A stretch of 42,802 bases of DNA, from NCBI RefSeq assembly GCF_001316285.1, contig NZ_BBDO01000011.1, forward strand, positions 1 through 42,802, given 5' to 3'. This stretch comes from Vulcanisaeta sp. JCM 16161 (GTDB lineage Archaea; Thermoproteota; Thermoprotei; Thermoproteales; Thermocladiaceae). Below, piece after piece: positions 26,327 to 35,247 of this stretch (its first letter is position 1; the number at the start of each line of letters is the position of its first letter). The notes below the pieces were generated by a model. The model saw only the letters and a program-made list of their open reading frames with translations, was not told the origin of the DNA and made no database searches. Made by a program: the position numbers and the translations under genes.

Positions 26327-27483
26327 TTACGCCACCAACTCCTGAACTAGCGAGCTTGGCGGAGTTCTCCTCAGCCCTTTTCGAGAGCCAACTCATACGC
26401 CACTCCAGCGTGTCCACTAGGAATGAGTACCAGCGTTGGTACCTTAGAACCTCCTCAATATCATTAATAGTATTCTCGAAGCCAGCTAGGTCAATTGCCT
26501 CCATTGCGAGCACCTTAGCCTCATAACGCATAAACGTCCTAATTGCTGAGACCAACGCCAGGAAGTCATTCCTAGCCATCCTGAGGCTCTCCCTGGCCGA
26601 GTCCTCAGGGCTAGCCCTATACTCCTCTGGCATTTGTACATTACCAATGACCCAGGGCATTGTGAGGAATGCAGTGTATGTGGTACAACCCCTTTGGCTT
26701 GGCGGGCACTCTAGGAGCGCCATTAGTGAGGCTATTACCCTGGGTAATTTAGCGAAGAGTGTCCTATCCGAAACCCTAGCCCCAAACTCCCTAAGCCCCG
26801 AAAGCCCCTTGGCAATAGTCAAGTACTCACTCCTAAACTCCTCACTAGCCATGTACTCCCTAGCCAATTGCCTCAATTCATCAATCTCCTCCCTCGCAAT
26901 CAAGCCACTGGGTGGCTCCTGGGAATCATTACTAACGTTGTAGGCGTCCTCGTAGAACTCTGGCGAGACGTAATCAACACTGACCTTTATTGGGAACCTA
27001 TCGGCAAAGGCAATCAACTCCTGCGACTGTGGTATGTAGTTGCTAGCGCCGTAAATGGCAAATGCCTGACGGGCATTACCTCGCCAGTGAATGGGTCGAA
27101 TATGACGCGCTCATTAAGCATTGAGTTGAGGGCGTTGAGTAGGAATGGTGGGGCGTTGAAGACCTCGTCGAGGTAGATAATATCGGCAGTGATTATTGGC
27201 GACCAATTCCTGACCAAGCGCCCATCCTGCAAGGCCCTAATGTTGTAGGGGCCGAATATCTCCACGTCAGTCATGTACCTATGAAGCTGGGCGATGTACG
27301 CTTGGCACTGACCATCCTCGCCAGGCTAGTCACTAGCAAGGTCTTACCCGTGCCGGGCGGCCCTATCAAAAGGACTGGCTCGCCATGTATTAGGCCGGTT
27401 AGCACAGCCAAGCCAGCCTCGTACTGGCCAGGAAGTCTCCTGAACAACCACCTATAGGCTAGTCTCACGCCCCCGGTGGGCAT
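26327..27483 (-). CDS. MoxR/RavA-type AAA+ ATPase (frameshifted in this sequence)
   Basis: About 385 residues. Walker A is VLLIGPPGTGKTLLVTSLAR. The RavA-like insertion VEIFGPYNIRALQDGRLVRN precedes the Walker B and NER motif DIIYLDEVFNAPPFLLNALN, then SMLNERVIFDPF. A long helical C-terminal region has EEIDELRQLAREYMASEEFR and MARNDFLALVSAIRTFMRYE. MoxR ATPases act as chaperones with VWA proteins to insert cofactors or remodel complexes. The VWA partner is at 23534-24902. Frame changes are near 27310, 27030 and 26350. ATG 27483 is exactly 25.5 nt from the TAATTA centre at 27508.5. Confidence 0.82.
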
Positions 27484-27505
27484 GAGGTGAGGGGGCCAAA
27501 CCACC

Positions 27506-27511
27506 TAATTA
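27506..27511 (-). promoter_or_regulatory. TAATTA promoter of the MoxR gene
   Basis: CACCTAATTAGTG is centred 25.5 nt before ATG 27483 on the minus strand. Confidence 0.65.
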
Positions 27512-27566
27512 GTGGTGTGTGGGGGTTGAGCATTGCCTTTTAATACTCCTGCGCATTGCATGCCCC

Positions 27567-27961
27567 GTGTCCAGTAAAGTCATTAGTAGGGAGGGCCCCG
27601 GCGATGCCGGGCTGGTAGGTACGGCCTGGTCAAGACCAGGGTGTGCCTCGATGACGTGGTGAGGAATCCGGGTGACGACACCGTCGAGGTACAACTACCC
27701 ACTGGGGAGTGGGTTGTGGAGCCAGGCGAGCTCTACAATATTGAGGAGAGGCATGGAAGGGCGGTACTCGCTGGTTACGAGGATGGTTGCCTAGTACTGA
27801 CTAGAGCCGTACCAAGGGAGTACCTCAGGGGCTTTGAGGGCTACGTCATTGAGTGGGTTGATGAGTTGCCCGAGAAGCCGATTAGGGTCCTTAACGGCGC
27901 GAGGATGGTGATTACCAGGGATGGGCGCGGTGGGTTGATAGTCAGGGTTGAGGATTTGTAG
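27567..27961 (+). CDS. Beta-rich hypothetical protein (one frame change)
   Basis: GTG 27567 is exactly 25.5 nt after a TTTTAATA box centred at 27541.5. The first 25 residues (MSSKVISREGPGDAGLVG) lead after a shift near 27630 into TRVCLDDVVRNPGDDTVEVQ, GEWVVEPGELYNIEERHGRA and GGLIVRVEDL. About 130 residues, no membrane helix, family unknown. A near-perfect GC hairpin at 27594-27612 lies within its 5' part, probably a terminator-like repeat with one base missing, so the true start could instead lie after it. Confidence 0.5.
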
Positions 27962-27977
27962 GGGCCCAATGGGCCCC
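27961..27977. terminator. Perfect GC hairpin between convergent genes
   Basis: GGGGCCC-AAT-GGGCCCC starts at the last base of the plus-strand stop. The minus-strand gene ends at 28003. Confidence 0.6.
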
Positions 27978-28002
27978 GCTGGCCCCAGCCTCCCGGGGCT
28001 GG

Positions 28003-28374
28003 TCACTGGCTGAGGTTTAGGAACTCCTTGAGCACTTCATCAATCTCGCCTATTATTGGCTCAAGCAACTCCTCATCAAATACCGTCCAACCACCCCTAT
28101 CCGCGTATGGCTCGAGCACCGCCTCAACCCAAGCCCTTATACGGCTTGCCCTCCTGCCATCAATTAAAAGGCCGGTGGGGACCTCGGGCGTGTAGGCTAT
28201 GACCTGGGCCTCCGTGTATAGCCTAGCTCCGGCGCCGCGAAGGCGAATTTCCTGGGCGTACTTCCTACCCCTAAACACCTCAATCACCAACCCCCTACTG
28301 GGCACCACAATCTTTACGTAGCCCCTACTGAAGACCCCTGCCACGCGTGGGTTGCCCGCCATGTGGGTCCGCAT
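28003..28374 (-). CDS. Hypothetical protein (123 aa)
   Basis: Intact frame MRTHMAGNPRVAGVFSRGYV, then KIVVPSRGLVIEVFRGRKYA and a helical acidic C-terminus GEIDEVLKEFLNLSQ. A TAATTA box at 28393-28398 is 21.5 nt upstream. The N-terminal half looks like a beta-barrel, the C-terminal half helical. Family unknown. Confidence 0.55.
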   Translation of the reverse strand: MRTHMAGNPRVAGVFSRGYVKIVVPSRGLVIEVFRGRKYAQEIRLRGAGARLYTEAQVIAYTPEVPTGLLIDGRRASRIRAWVEAVLEPYADRGGWTVFDEELLEPIIGEIDEVLKEFLNLSQ

Positions 28375-28465
28375 GTCGTGGTTGGTAGGCCTTAATTAGC
28401 CCGCACGGGCGTGGATTAAGGGCGAGCTTATTAACCCGCAGGCCCCGGTTATTGCGAGGTCGCGG

Positions 28466-28492
28466 GCAGGGGCTGACCCGTGATGCCCCTGC
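28466..28492. other. Hairpin in a gene-free stretch
   Basis: GCAGGGGC pairs perfectly with GCCCCTGC across an 11-nt loop containing CTGA- and TGATG-like boxes. The stretch 28400-28583 has no convincing gene. The hairpin may terminate a neighbouring transcript or belong to a small RNA. Confidence 0.35.
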
Positions 28493-28583
28493 CACGCGTC
28501 ACGCTTCGAAACCACACCAACGCTTAGTCGGGTCCCCCAAGCCCAATGGCCCTGTCGTTGAGGATGCCATGACAATGAGTGGG

Positions 28584-28898
28584 TTATTTGGGGGTCTCCT
28601 CGCCGTTTACGGGCTCGATGCGTACTACCCTGACTGTATCGAGGGGCTTAATGCCGAACCCCTCCCTAACATGCCTAGGTATTGTGAATTGCCTACTGTC
28701 CGTGTGCCTAGGCCTTAGGAGCCTAGCCCTGAAGGTTATTGGGAATCCCCTGTACTCAATGGTTATGATGGCGTGCCTATAGTGGTTAATGCCCAGGGCA
28801 CGGCTTAGGCTCGCCGGTATCAGGACTTGGTTGTTAATGTACACCACAGCCTCGTAGGGGAGGCCCACGACCCTAATGCCCCTCCTCGGCATGCCCAT
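28584..28898 (-). CDS. AbrB-like tandem swapped-hairpin regulator
   Basis: About 104 residues with two beta-hairpin halves: VVYINNQVLIPASLSRALGI, then RQFTIPRHVREGFGIKPLDT followed by VRVVRIEPV. The [strand]-P-x-x-[helix]-G-[strand] pattern is that of SpoVT/AbrB DNA-binding domains, here duplicated. Its ATG overlaps the stop of the upstream pilin-like gene (TGATG), so the two are co-translated. It may regulate the transfer block. Two relatives lie at 38334-38645 and 40423-40742. Confidence 0.65.
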   Translation of the reverse strand: MGMPRRGIRVVGLPYEAVVYINNQVLIPASLSRALGINHYRHAIITIEYRGFPITFRARLLRPRHTDSRQFTIPRHVREGFGIKPLDTVRVVRIEPVNGEETPK

Positions 28899-29326
28899 CA
28901 CCCGAATATTGCGTGGGCCATGTTGAAGATGGGCTGGAGCAGTAGGTCCCTAATTATTGCGAGTAGTAGCGCGGCCTGGCTTGGGTAGCCAGTGCTAACC
29001 CCTGCGTAGTTTGCCATGCCCCAAATCACGAAGACTATGATCACGAGGGCTATGAAGATCCCGAGTACGGCCTTTATGTTTTCCGTAACCCTATCAATGA
29101 ATTCCTCAAGGGCCCTGGACCTCATGCCCGGCGTGGCCCCCAGGAAGTACCTAATCAACGGGACCAGGAGTAGGAATAGGAATGCCCAGAAGGCCAGGGC
29201 GTAGGCGTAGACTAGGCCGTTGATGACGTCGCCAAGCCACGTATTCGGCCCAATCAACTGCTGTAGCCACGCCGGTGGCTGACCACTTATTAACCCACCC
29301 TGTAGCAACACCCCCAGTGCGATCAT
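28898..29326 (-). CDS. VirB2/TedC-like conjugative pilin candidate
   Basis: ATG 29326 (26.5 nt from the TAATTA box at 29350-29355) gives about 142 residues. A short N-terminal signal-like stretch (MIALGVLLQGGLISG) is followed by two long hydrophobic helices (VYAYALAFWAFLFLLLVPLI and AVLGIFIALVIIVFVIWGMA). A basic/polar loop (GMRSRALEEFIDRV) joins them, with a third weaker helix at the end. Two helices joined by a charged cytoplasmic turn is the fold of VirB2 conjugative pilins and of the Ced/Ted pilins of Thermoproteota. It is encoded directly beside a VirB4/HerA ATPase. The pilin call is a structural inference, as pilin sequences diverge too far for motif proof. Confidence 0.5.
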   Translation of the reverse strand: MIALGVLLQGGLISGQPPAWLQQLIGPNTWLGDVINGLVYAYALAFWAFLFLLLVPLIRYFLGATPGMRSRALEEFIDRVTENIKAVLGIFIALVIIVFVIWGMANYAGVSTGYPSQAALLLAIIRDLLLQPIFNMAHAIFG

Positions 29327-29352
29327 ACGTGACCTAAAAGCCAAGCACTTAA

Positions 29353-31403
29353 TTAGCCCGTCCGCAAAACCCCATCCTCAAGCCTGACGAACACGTGCCT
29401 AGGCGTTGGCGGGACGTATAATACGCCCATCGAGTAACCACCAAGCACCCTAGGCGTTAATGACTTCCTCAACCACTCCACATCACTCTGGCTAAGCCCA
29501 AAATACGGCTTCACCTCCTCAATATAGGCATCAGGCCCGGCCAATACTAGGGCAAAGCCAATGTTCTGGAGCATGCTGGGTGGCGCATCCCTAACGCTTT
29601 GGGTGGCGAACCAGAGGGCGAGGCCCCTCTTCCTACCAGCCCTAATTAATTGCCAAATGGCCCTGGAGCCGAGGACGAGGTAAGCCTCATCGGCAATAAT
29701 AACATTAGTCACCAACTCGCTTGGTGATTTCCTGGCTAGGAATGCCTGAAGGCTCTGTAATGAGTAGCTCCATTATGAAGGCAACATACCTATCATCCTG
29801 CCTTAGAGTACGCCCGCTAGCCCTATCAGTGAATTTAATAACCACATTATAATTGAGTAGGTCATCCAAGCCAATTATTTGCCTCGGTAGTAAGCCCCTC
29901 ACAATGCGCCAGTACCTGGAGTACTGGCTATTGGCTAGTAACCAATCAATCGCCTCAGTAAGCCCCCGGTACGGCATATTATAGAGCCTATAAATCGCCT
30001 CATCCTCAACCCCAAAGCCGTGCCTAAAGGCTCAGCCACGTCACTAGCCTTCACCACGGCCTCCTCGTGAGCCGGCATGAGGAAGTCAATGTAGGCGTCC
30101 CCAGCGTAGAGGCAGTGGAAGCCCAACGAGGCTAAGGCACTACAGTACTCGTCCTCGGGGTCGAGGACTAGGAACTTAACGCCAGCCCCGAGGAGCCTAG
30201 CCACTAGGCTCATCGTGGTCTTCGTCTTACCCATGCCAGTGGGGCCGACAATAATCCCGTGGCTCGAGGATAGGGCATCAAAATCGAGGTAGACTGGGTT
30301 ATTATACCTATCAAGCCGACCTCAACAACCGCCCTACCGAGCCCGCTCGTGACCTGGGCACCGTGGAAGATGGGCATTACGGTAACATCCCTAGTGAGGG
30401 CCGGTAGCCAGGGCGCCCAGAGCCAGTTCCTGGCATTACTAATCCTCGTGTTTGGGATTGGATTACCATCAGCATCAAGCCAAACCCCGATGCGGTATGT
30501 GCGCTCGCCACTATTCAAGCGTTGGACAGCATTCCAAAGCCTCTCACTCCTCACCTCATAACGGCCCTTAACCCTAGTCACTGCCTTCTCACGACTCGAG
30601 CGTAAGCCCTCTCTATGGCGCCCCTCAGGATTGGGTCCTCCCTAACGACAATGCCCCAGGCGGGGAGTTGGGCTACGCTCATGGCGTAGGTATAGGCGTC
30701 ATTATTAGTGAAGGTGGAGTATAACAAGTCACTAGAGGCTATGCTGGCTCGGAACTTGACTGGCGACCTATTAATCACTAATAAACGGCTTCCCCTTAGG
30801 TAGCCTATTACGAAGCCCATGAGGACTGCCAAGCCGTAGTACCAATTATAGGCTAGTGGGGCTCCAGTGAGTAGGAATAGTAGGGCACCAAGCCCGAGCC
30901 AGTACATTGGCACGGGCTCTATAATGCCAATTAGTTGGTTGATGATGTTTTGTGGCAACTCCTCAAGCCTGAAGTACTGGGTTAGTAGGGGCTTGATAGC
31001 TCGAATTCACCCCTATCCCTATAACCAACCCTCAAGACCTTGAGGGTTTGCCCGGCGAGGCTTAGCTTGAAGAAGCCCAGCTCAATATTGGCTAGGTTGA
31101 GCCTATTCAAGAGCTCGGTTAGTACGTCGATTGCCTTGGCGCCGGCTGTCGAAATGTCCTCGAGGGGCTCGAACCTGTAGAACTCGAGCCACATGCCGTC
31201 AAATCGCCTTACCGCCCTCCTAAAGCCACCAGTGGCTGAAACCCTCGGGGCTAGGGAGTCCCCGTAAATTAGGCTCAAGAGCCAAACAACCCAGTCTGGG
31301 ATTAGGGCTAGGGCTATTGCCAGGATTGGGGCCAGTGGCCTGTAGCTATTGCCCCTATTAGGAGTACGCCAATCACCACCTTCTTGGCTAGGTTAATGTC
31401 CAC
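29353..31403 (-). CDS. Membrane-anchored VirB4/HerA-type DNA-transfer ATPase (frameshifted in this sequence)
   Basis: About 680 residues if all pieces are joined. GTG 31403 is exactly 25.5 nt from the TAATTA centre at 31428.5. The N-terminal membrane helices are KKVVIGVLLIGAIAT and PILAIALALIPDWVVWLLSL, with another pair at YWLGLGALLFLLTGAPLAYN. The motor domain has HGIIVGPTGMGKTKTTMSLV (Walker A), VKFLVLDPEDEYCSALASLG, NVIIADEAYLVLGSR (Walker B) and LALWFATQSVRDAPP, the VirB4/HerA signature order. CedB/TedA-type proteins of crenarchaeal DNA exchange have the same motor. Frame changes occur near 31350, 30985, 30600, 30310, 29970 and 29715. The gene might be two genes split near 30985. Confidence 0.75.
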
Positions 31404-31425
31404 GTTCCCAAGCCGTGGACATGCC

Positions 31426-31431
31426 TAATTA
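31426..31431 (-). promoter_or_regulatory. TAATTA promoter of the VirB4-like gene
   Basis: GCCTAATTAGGC palindrome, centred 25.5 nt before GTG 31403. Confidence 0.65.
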
Positions 31432-32587
31432 GGCCTTGGCAAGGACAGCCTTACCCGCGAGGCAGTCCCAGAGCTCTGGGTAATCACCCAAGTCCCTAAT
31501 CCTATCAACCCACCTACCCCCAACCCTGGCCTTGTAGTAAATATAACGCTTCCTAATCGAGTCATTAAGCCCAGCCCTCCTGAGGCACTCAAACCAATCA
31601 ACGCCACTCCTCCTGAGGCTGTTGAGGGCATTAACATCGACCTCCACCCAGTCCCTCAGGACTGGCTCCTCATCAGCCCTAGTAACCCTAGCAAGCCTAG
31701 CCAACCCGGGCTCGGTAACGAAGACCTCAACCAACGCCCTCCTGGGCGTTGAGGACTTCCTAAAATTCACGACAGCCTTGAAGACATCAAGGAGCCTCTC
31801 AGGAATGGCCTTCTCGTTTTGCGTGATGGCGATGAATAGGTAGCCGTAATTACGGGCTAGCCTCACGGCCTCCTCAAGCGGGCTGATGCCCTCGACGCCA
31901 GCGAAGTACTGGGCCTCATCAACAACCACAAAGCGCCAGCCACTCGCCTCAACCTCGCGCCTAGCCATTATAGTCAATAACGTGGTCACGTAGAGTAGGA
32001 CTTGCTTGAGGCTGAAGCCCCTAAGCCTAACCCCAACCTGGCGTTTAATTGGCCATCAAGCCAAGCCCTAAGGATTGGGTGCGTCCTTCGGGCGAAGAGT
32101 ACATTATTCGCCAGCTCATTGAGCCTGCGCCTAGCACCCCTAAGCGCCGCCAATTCATCGGCGTTCCTGAAGTAGCCCGGGCCCTCGTTAAACAGCCACT
32201 GTAGGGCGTGGGGTATGCTATAGGTGGCCTCACCCTCCTCCTCATCCCCAGGCACTGCGGACTCATCAAACGCCGTTAGTAGTACCTCCTCCATTGCCGG
32301 GCTCATGGCGTTGGAGTAGCCGTAGGCACTAGTATGACTTTGGCTAAAGCGTCAATGAAGTCCTGGGGAGTGATGAACTCGAAGGGGTTTATGGGGTAGA
32401 CCCCGTAGTAATCCACAAAGCCCCTGTAATTACCAACGTAATCAAAGACTAAAGCCGGCACCCTATTCTGGGCTAGGGCTATCCTTACGAGGCTCGTTTT
32501 ACCGGCCCCGGGCCTACCAATGACTAGGGCGTGGGACTCATTCTTAATCATTATGTCGAGGAGTTCGCCAGGCTTCATACGCCTCAC
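31429..32587 (-). CDS. Second P-loop DNA translocase, HerA/VirB4/VirD4-like (frameshifted in this sequence)
   Basis: About 385 residues. Walker A is ALVIGRPGAGKTSLVRIALA, followed by VPALVFDYVGNYRGFVDYYG as in HerA-type ATPases. Walker B is WRFVVVDEAQYFAGVEG, with a downstream LFIAITQNEKAIPERLLDVF. A helical insertion lies between them (YFRNADELAALRGARRRLNE). The absence of membrane helices suggests a cytosolic coupling or loading ATPase working with the membrane-anchored motor next door. GTG 32587 overlaps the stop of the upstream gene. Frame changes are near 32310 and 32000. Confidence 0.7.
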
Positions 32588-33022
32588 TGGACTATAATAT
32601 TGTGATTCCCGAGTCTCTCCAGGACTTGGTTGATAATTAGTGCCGATGCCTGGCAGGCGTGCTTCCTATAGCCCAGGAGGCCCCTCAATAACTTGCCAAC
32701 CTAATGGGCTCCCCGCCCTCCCTGGCGACCACACGAGGACTGGCCTCGTGTAGTGAGCCTCATAATCCCTATGGCTCAAGCCCAGCTTGAGTGGGTCTAT
32801 GGCCGGCTTCTTGAGGCGATGGACTATGACCATCCCACCGGCGTTTATGGCGTCCACAAGCTCATTGACTACTGTCTCCGAGTCACTGAGTAAGCCATAG
32901 GGGCAGTTGAGACGTTCAATCACGGCATTAATGACGTCACCTGCCCCGTGGATTTCGGCGACGTTATTCGTAATGACCAGGAAACCATCCCCAGGCACTA
33001 GGTACTTAACACCAACACCCAC
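32584..33022 (-). CDS. Hypothetical protein translationally coupled to the translocase
   Basis: GTG 33022 is exactly 25.5 nt from the TAATTA centre at 33047.5. About 145 residues: VGVKYLVPGDGFLVITNNVA, GDVINAVIERLNCPYGLLSD, then after a shift near 32700 VGKLLRGLLGYRKHACQASA and NQVLERLGNHNIIVQ. Its TGA stop overlaps the GTG start of the P-loop translocase, so the two are probably made together. No known motif. Confidence 0.55.
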
Positions 33023-33043
33023 ACCTACGGTGTGGACCACCCA

Positions 33044-33142
33044 CTAATTAGTGCCAATTGACCGGTTGATGCCTAGCCCCAGGGTAACGCCGGCGTTAAT
33101 AACCGCGGCCTCAATCCTCCTTTGGTCTTTAACCCTACGCAT
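33044..33142 (-). CDS. Very small protein (32 aa) overlapping its neighbours
   Basis: ATG 33142 lies inside the stop region of the preceding membrane-protein gene. The frame MRRVKDQRRIEAAVINAGVT is uninterrupted, and its TAG stop falls inside the TAATTAG promoter of the next gene. Overlaps on both sides suggest a real coupled gene. Function unknown. Confidence 0.35.
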   Translation of the reverse strand: MRRVKDQRRIEAAVINAGVTLGLGINRSIGTN

Positions 33143-34176
33143 TACGTACTAGGTAGTGTGATAAAGTAATTGCGAGTATTGGTATTAGTATTGCCGCCGC
33201 AGCCTTTATCCATAATACGTTTAGCTTCACGCTCTCAAGTATTACGAGGGTTACCCCGGAGATCACCAACATTAGTATTGATGCCATGATCGTCCCCTGG
33301 AGCCACCTATAGTGTATTAGTGATTCCTTGGGTATTACGATATACCCACTGAGTAGCATCACGGAGAGGGTTGTCGCGAGCACCGCGATCACGTCCGGTA
33401 TTAGGCCTGTTAATAACGCGATTGAGAGGGCCATGATGCCGATCGCCGATATGGACATAAGCTGCGTAAGTATTTTATAGAATGGGCTTAGGGTAACCGC
33501 GTAATACAGCGTCGTAATGTATGAGCCCCGGATTTCATAAACGGATACCCTATCCTTCTCGTGATTAATGATGAAGTGTGATGACCCCTCCGCCTCCCTT
33601 CTCCCGCTAAGTCCTGTAAATTCCATACTCTCATTATCAAGTAAGTACTGCACGTAATGCCTCTGCCCCGTAATCCCAATGGTACTACTGTTAATGGCTA
33701 CAATATTAGCCTAATCACTGCGTCGAAGTAGGGCCTAAATACCTTGATCAGCTTCACGCCCTCACCCTCCATGCGTATGAGTGGGTTGGGCTTGCGTAGT
33801 TTAAACGTGATTGTGTAAACACCATTGGGCTGTAACCTCTCACCCAACTTAACGCATATGTATTTGTCGGATTCGCCGGTCATGCCGTACTCACGCAAGT
33901 CCTCAGGTCCCAGGATAATCAGCGCCTCATTCCTCGGCCCATAAACCCCCTCAATGAGGCGTAGTCACCATTTGGCTGTGCGAGGTACGTGCCGACCCTA
34001 TCATTATCAATTTCAATGTACCTTTCGAAGCACGCCACGTCAATACCATTCACGCAATACTGAGGCAACCTGAACGTTAGGGTTACCTCCTCAACCACCT
34101 CATGTATGTTTAGTATTCTCACAAACCTTTGTGCGCGCTCGACTATTGGCACCACGCATTGACCCGACCTTGACAT
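33135..34176 (-). CDS. Hypothetical membrane protein with an N-terminal exported-type domain (frameshifted in this sequence)
   Basis: About 345 residues when two frame changes (near 33930 and 33695) are bridged. The first part is beta-rich: VVEEVTLTFRLPQYCVNGID, GVYTITFKLRKPNPLIRMEG. The C-terminal part carries five hydrophobic helices: ISAIGIMALSIALLTGLIPD, VIAVLATTLSVMLLSGYIVI, TIMASILMLVISGVTLVILE and AAAAILIPILAITLSHYLV. It follows the 34180-34482 gene by 3 nt. The two ends could also be two separate genes. No family recognised. Confidence 0.45.
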
Positions 34177-34179
34177 GGC

Positions 34180-34482
34180 TCACACGCTGGCTCCAAGCCC
34201 CGCGATATCCTCAACGAACTTCTCCGCCTTTCTATAAAGCTTCCCGTACTTATGTAGGAAGTACTCATAGGCTAGTCTCTCCTGCTCATTACCGTTCTGC
34301 CACGAATTAATCACCTCTAGGTACTGCTTAACGGCCTTCACATTACGACTATTTAACGCATCACTTAACCCCTTAAGAACCACAACAACACCAGTATACG
34401 CATCCCCAGCATACTCATTGGGGCCGACCCTAACCAACGCACTCTCACTCTTCCTCCTCAACTCGGTGGATTCAGTGGGCAT
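34180..34482 (-). CDS. Helical hypothetical protein
   Basis: ATG 34482 is exactly 25.5 nt from a TAATAA box centred at 34507.5, within the near-palindrome GACTAATAAGTC. About 100 residues, all helical (YTGVVVVLKGLSDALNSRNV, LEVINSWQNGNEQERLAYEY), uninterrupted. It is the first gene of an operon with the membrane protein downstream. Function unknown. Confidence 0.6.
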   Translation of the reverse strand: MPTESTELRRKSESALVRVGPNEYAGDAYTGVVVVLKGLSDALNSRNVKAVKQYLEVINSWQNGNEQERLAYEYFLHKYGKLYRKAEKFVEDIAGLGASV

Positions 34483-34569
34483 AGGGTAAGGAACCACTGG
34501 AGACTAATAAGTCTGAGTTTTACTATAGTTAATGCATAGTGCGGGGAAACTTTCATGTAAGTCCCGGCT

Positions 34570-34890
34570 CTAACGGGCTTGGTCCTTGGACTTGAGGTAG
34601 TGTGGTATAAGGCCGAGTAATTGCCAGGTTATGAGCCTATTCCTACCAACCTCCATCTCCATTAATTATTATTGGCACGCCACTCACACCCGCCTAATCC
34701 TCGGGTACCTCATTACGTACTTAATGACCAAAAAGGCCTCCTGAAGTTGAGACCCTTAATGCCGCGCACGGCATTAACGACCCACCCAGTAATTGACTGG
34801 GCTTTGGTTAGCCGGCCCTGCTCGAGCATTTTACGCATTACGATTACTTCTCCCAACCTCACGAGGGTGACGCCGATTAAACCCCGGTAT
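34570..34890 (-). CDS. Hypothetical small protein, heavily frameshifted
   Basis: Several minus-strand pieces in different frames are plausible protein: VTLVRLGEVIVMRKMLEQGR, LTKAQSITGWVVNAVRGIKG, FLVIKYVMRYPRIRRV, then NRLITWQLLGLIPHYLKSKD to a stop at 34570-34572. Together they suggest a gene of about 100-120 residues with three or more frame changes or a decaying remnant. No start can be assigned. Confidence 0.35.
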
Positions 34891-35247
34891 GGTGGGGCCT
34901 CGCAACGCCTGGGAAGTGCATCGCAGCCTCATTATTCATGCCTATCCTTCAAAGGCCTGGTCACTGCCATGGCCTCTAATTCTACTGCGCACCCACTCAC
35001 CCGGTTCCAGAGCCTGCATGTGAACCCCACGTGGCTTGCCCACGCACCCTAGGGCTGATTCATAGGGGGAGGGGCAGTAGAACCAGTAGTTAGTAGAATG
35101 TGGCTGGGTTGGGTCACGGCGTTCTACTGGCTACTGGGTTCTACTATGGTAGAGCGTCGTCGCGTCCTCGAAATTCATCTGTGAGGCTCACCGCGGGTTA
35201 GCCGTGAACTGCAGGCCCGGTGCTTCGGTGGGCGCAGTAGAATGCGC
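34891..35247. other. Gene-free AGTAGAA repeat region, candidate origin or centromere
   Basis: No convincing gene. The right half carries an iteron-like set: CAGTAGAA at 35075-35082, CAGTAG at 35084-35089, TAGTAGAA at 35091-35098, inverted copies TTCTACTG at 35122-35129, CTACTG at 35131-35136 and TTCTACTA at 35139-35146, and another CAGTAGAA at 35235-35242. It lies just downstream of the replication helicase gene. Confidence 0.5.
35075..35146. repeat. Inverted cluster of AGTAGAA iterons
   Basis: Three direct copies followed by three inverted copies around 35110, making a large dyad. The spacing and direction are seen directly in the sequence. A role in replication initiation or partition is inferred. 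Confidence 0.55.

Noticed and set aside
26076..26330. Continuation of the MoxR frame through the opposite-strand gene
   Set aside because: The plus-strand gene 25990-26307 has a correctly spaced promoter and terminator, and a one-frame change gives the MoxR gene a stop at 26327-26329 before the hairpin.
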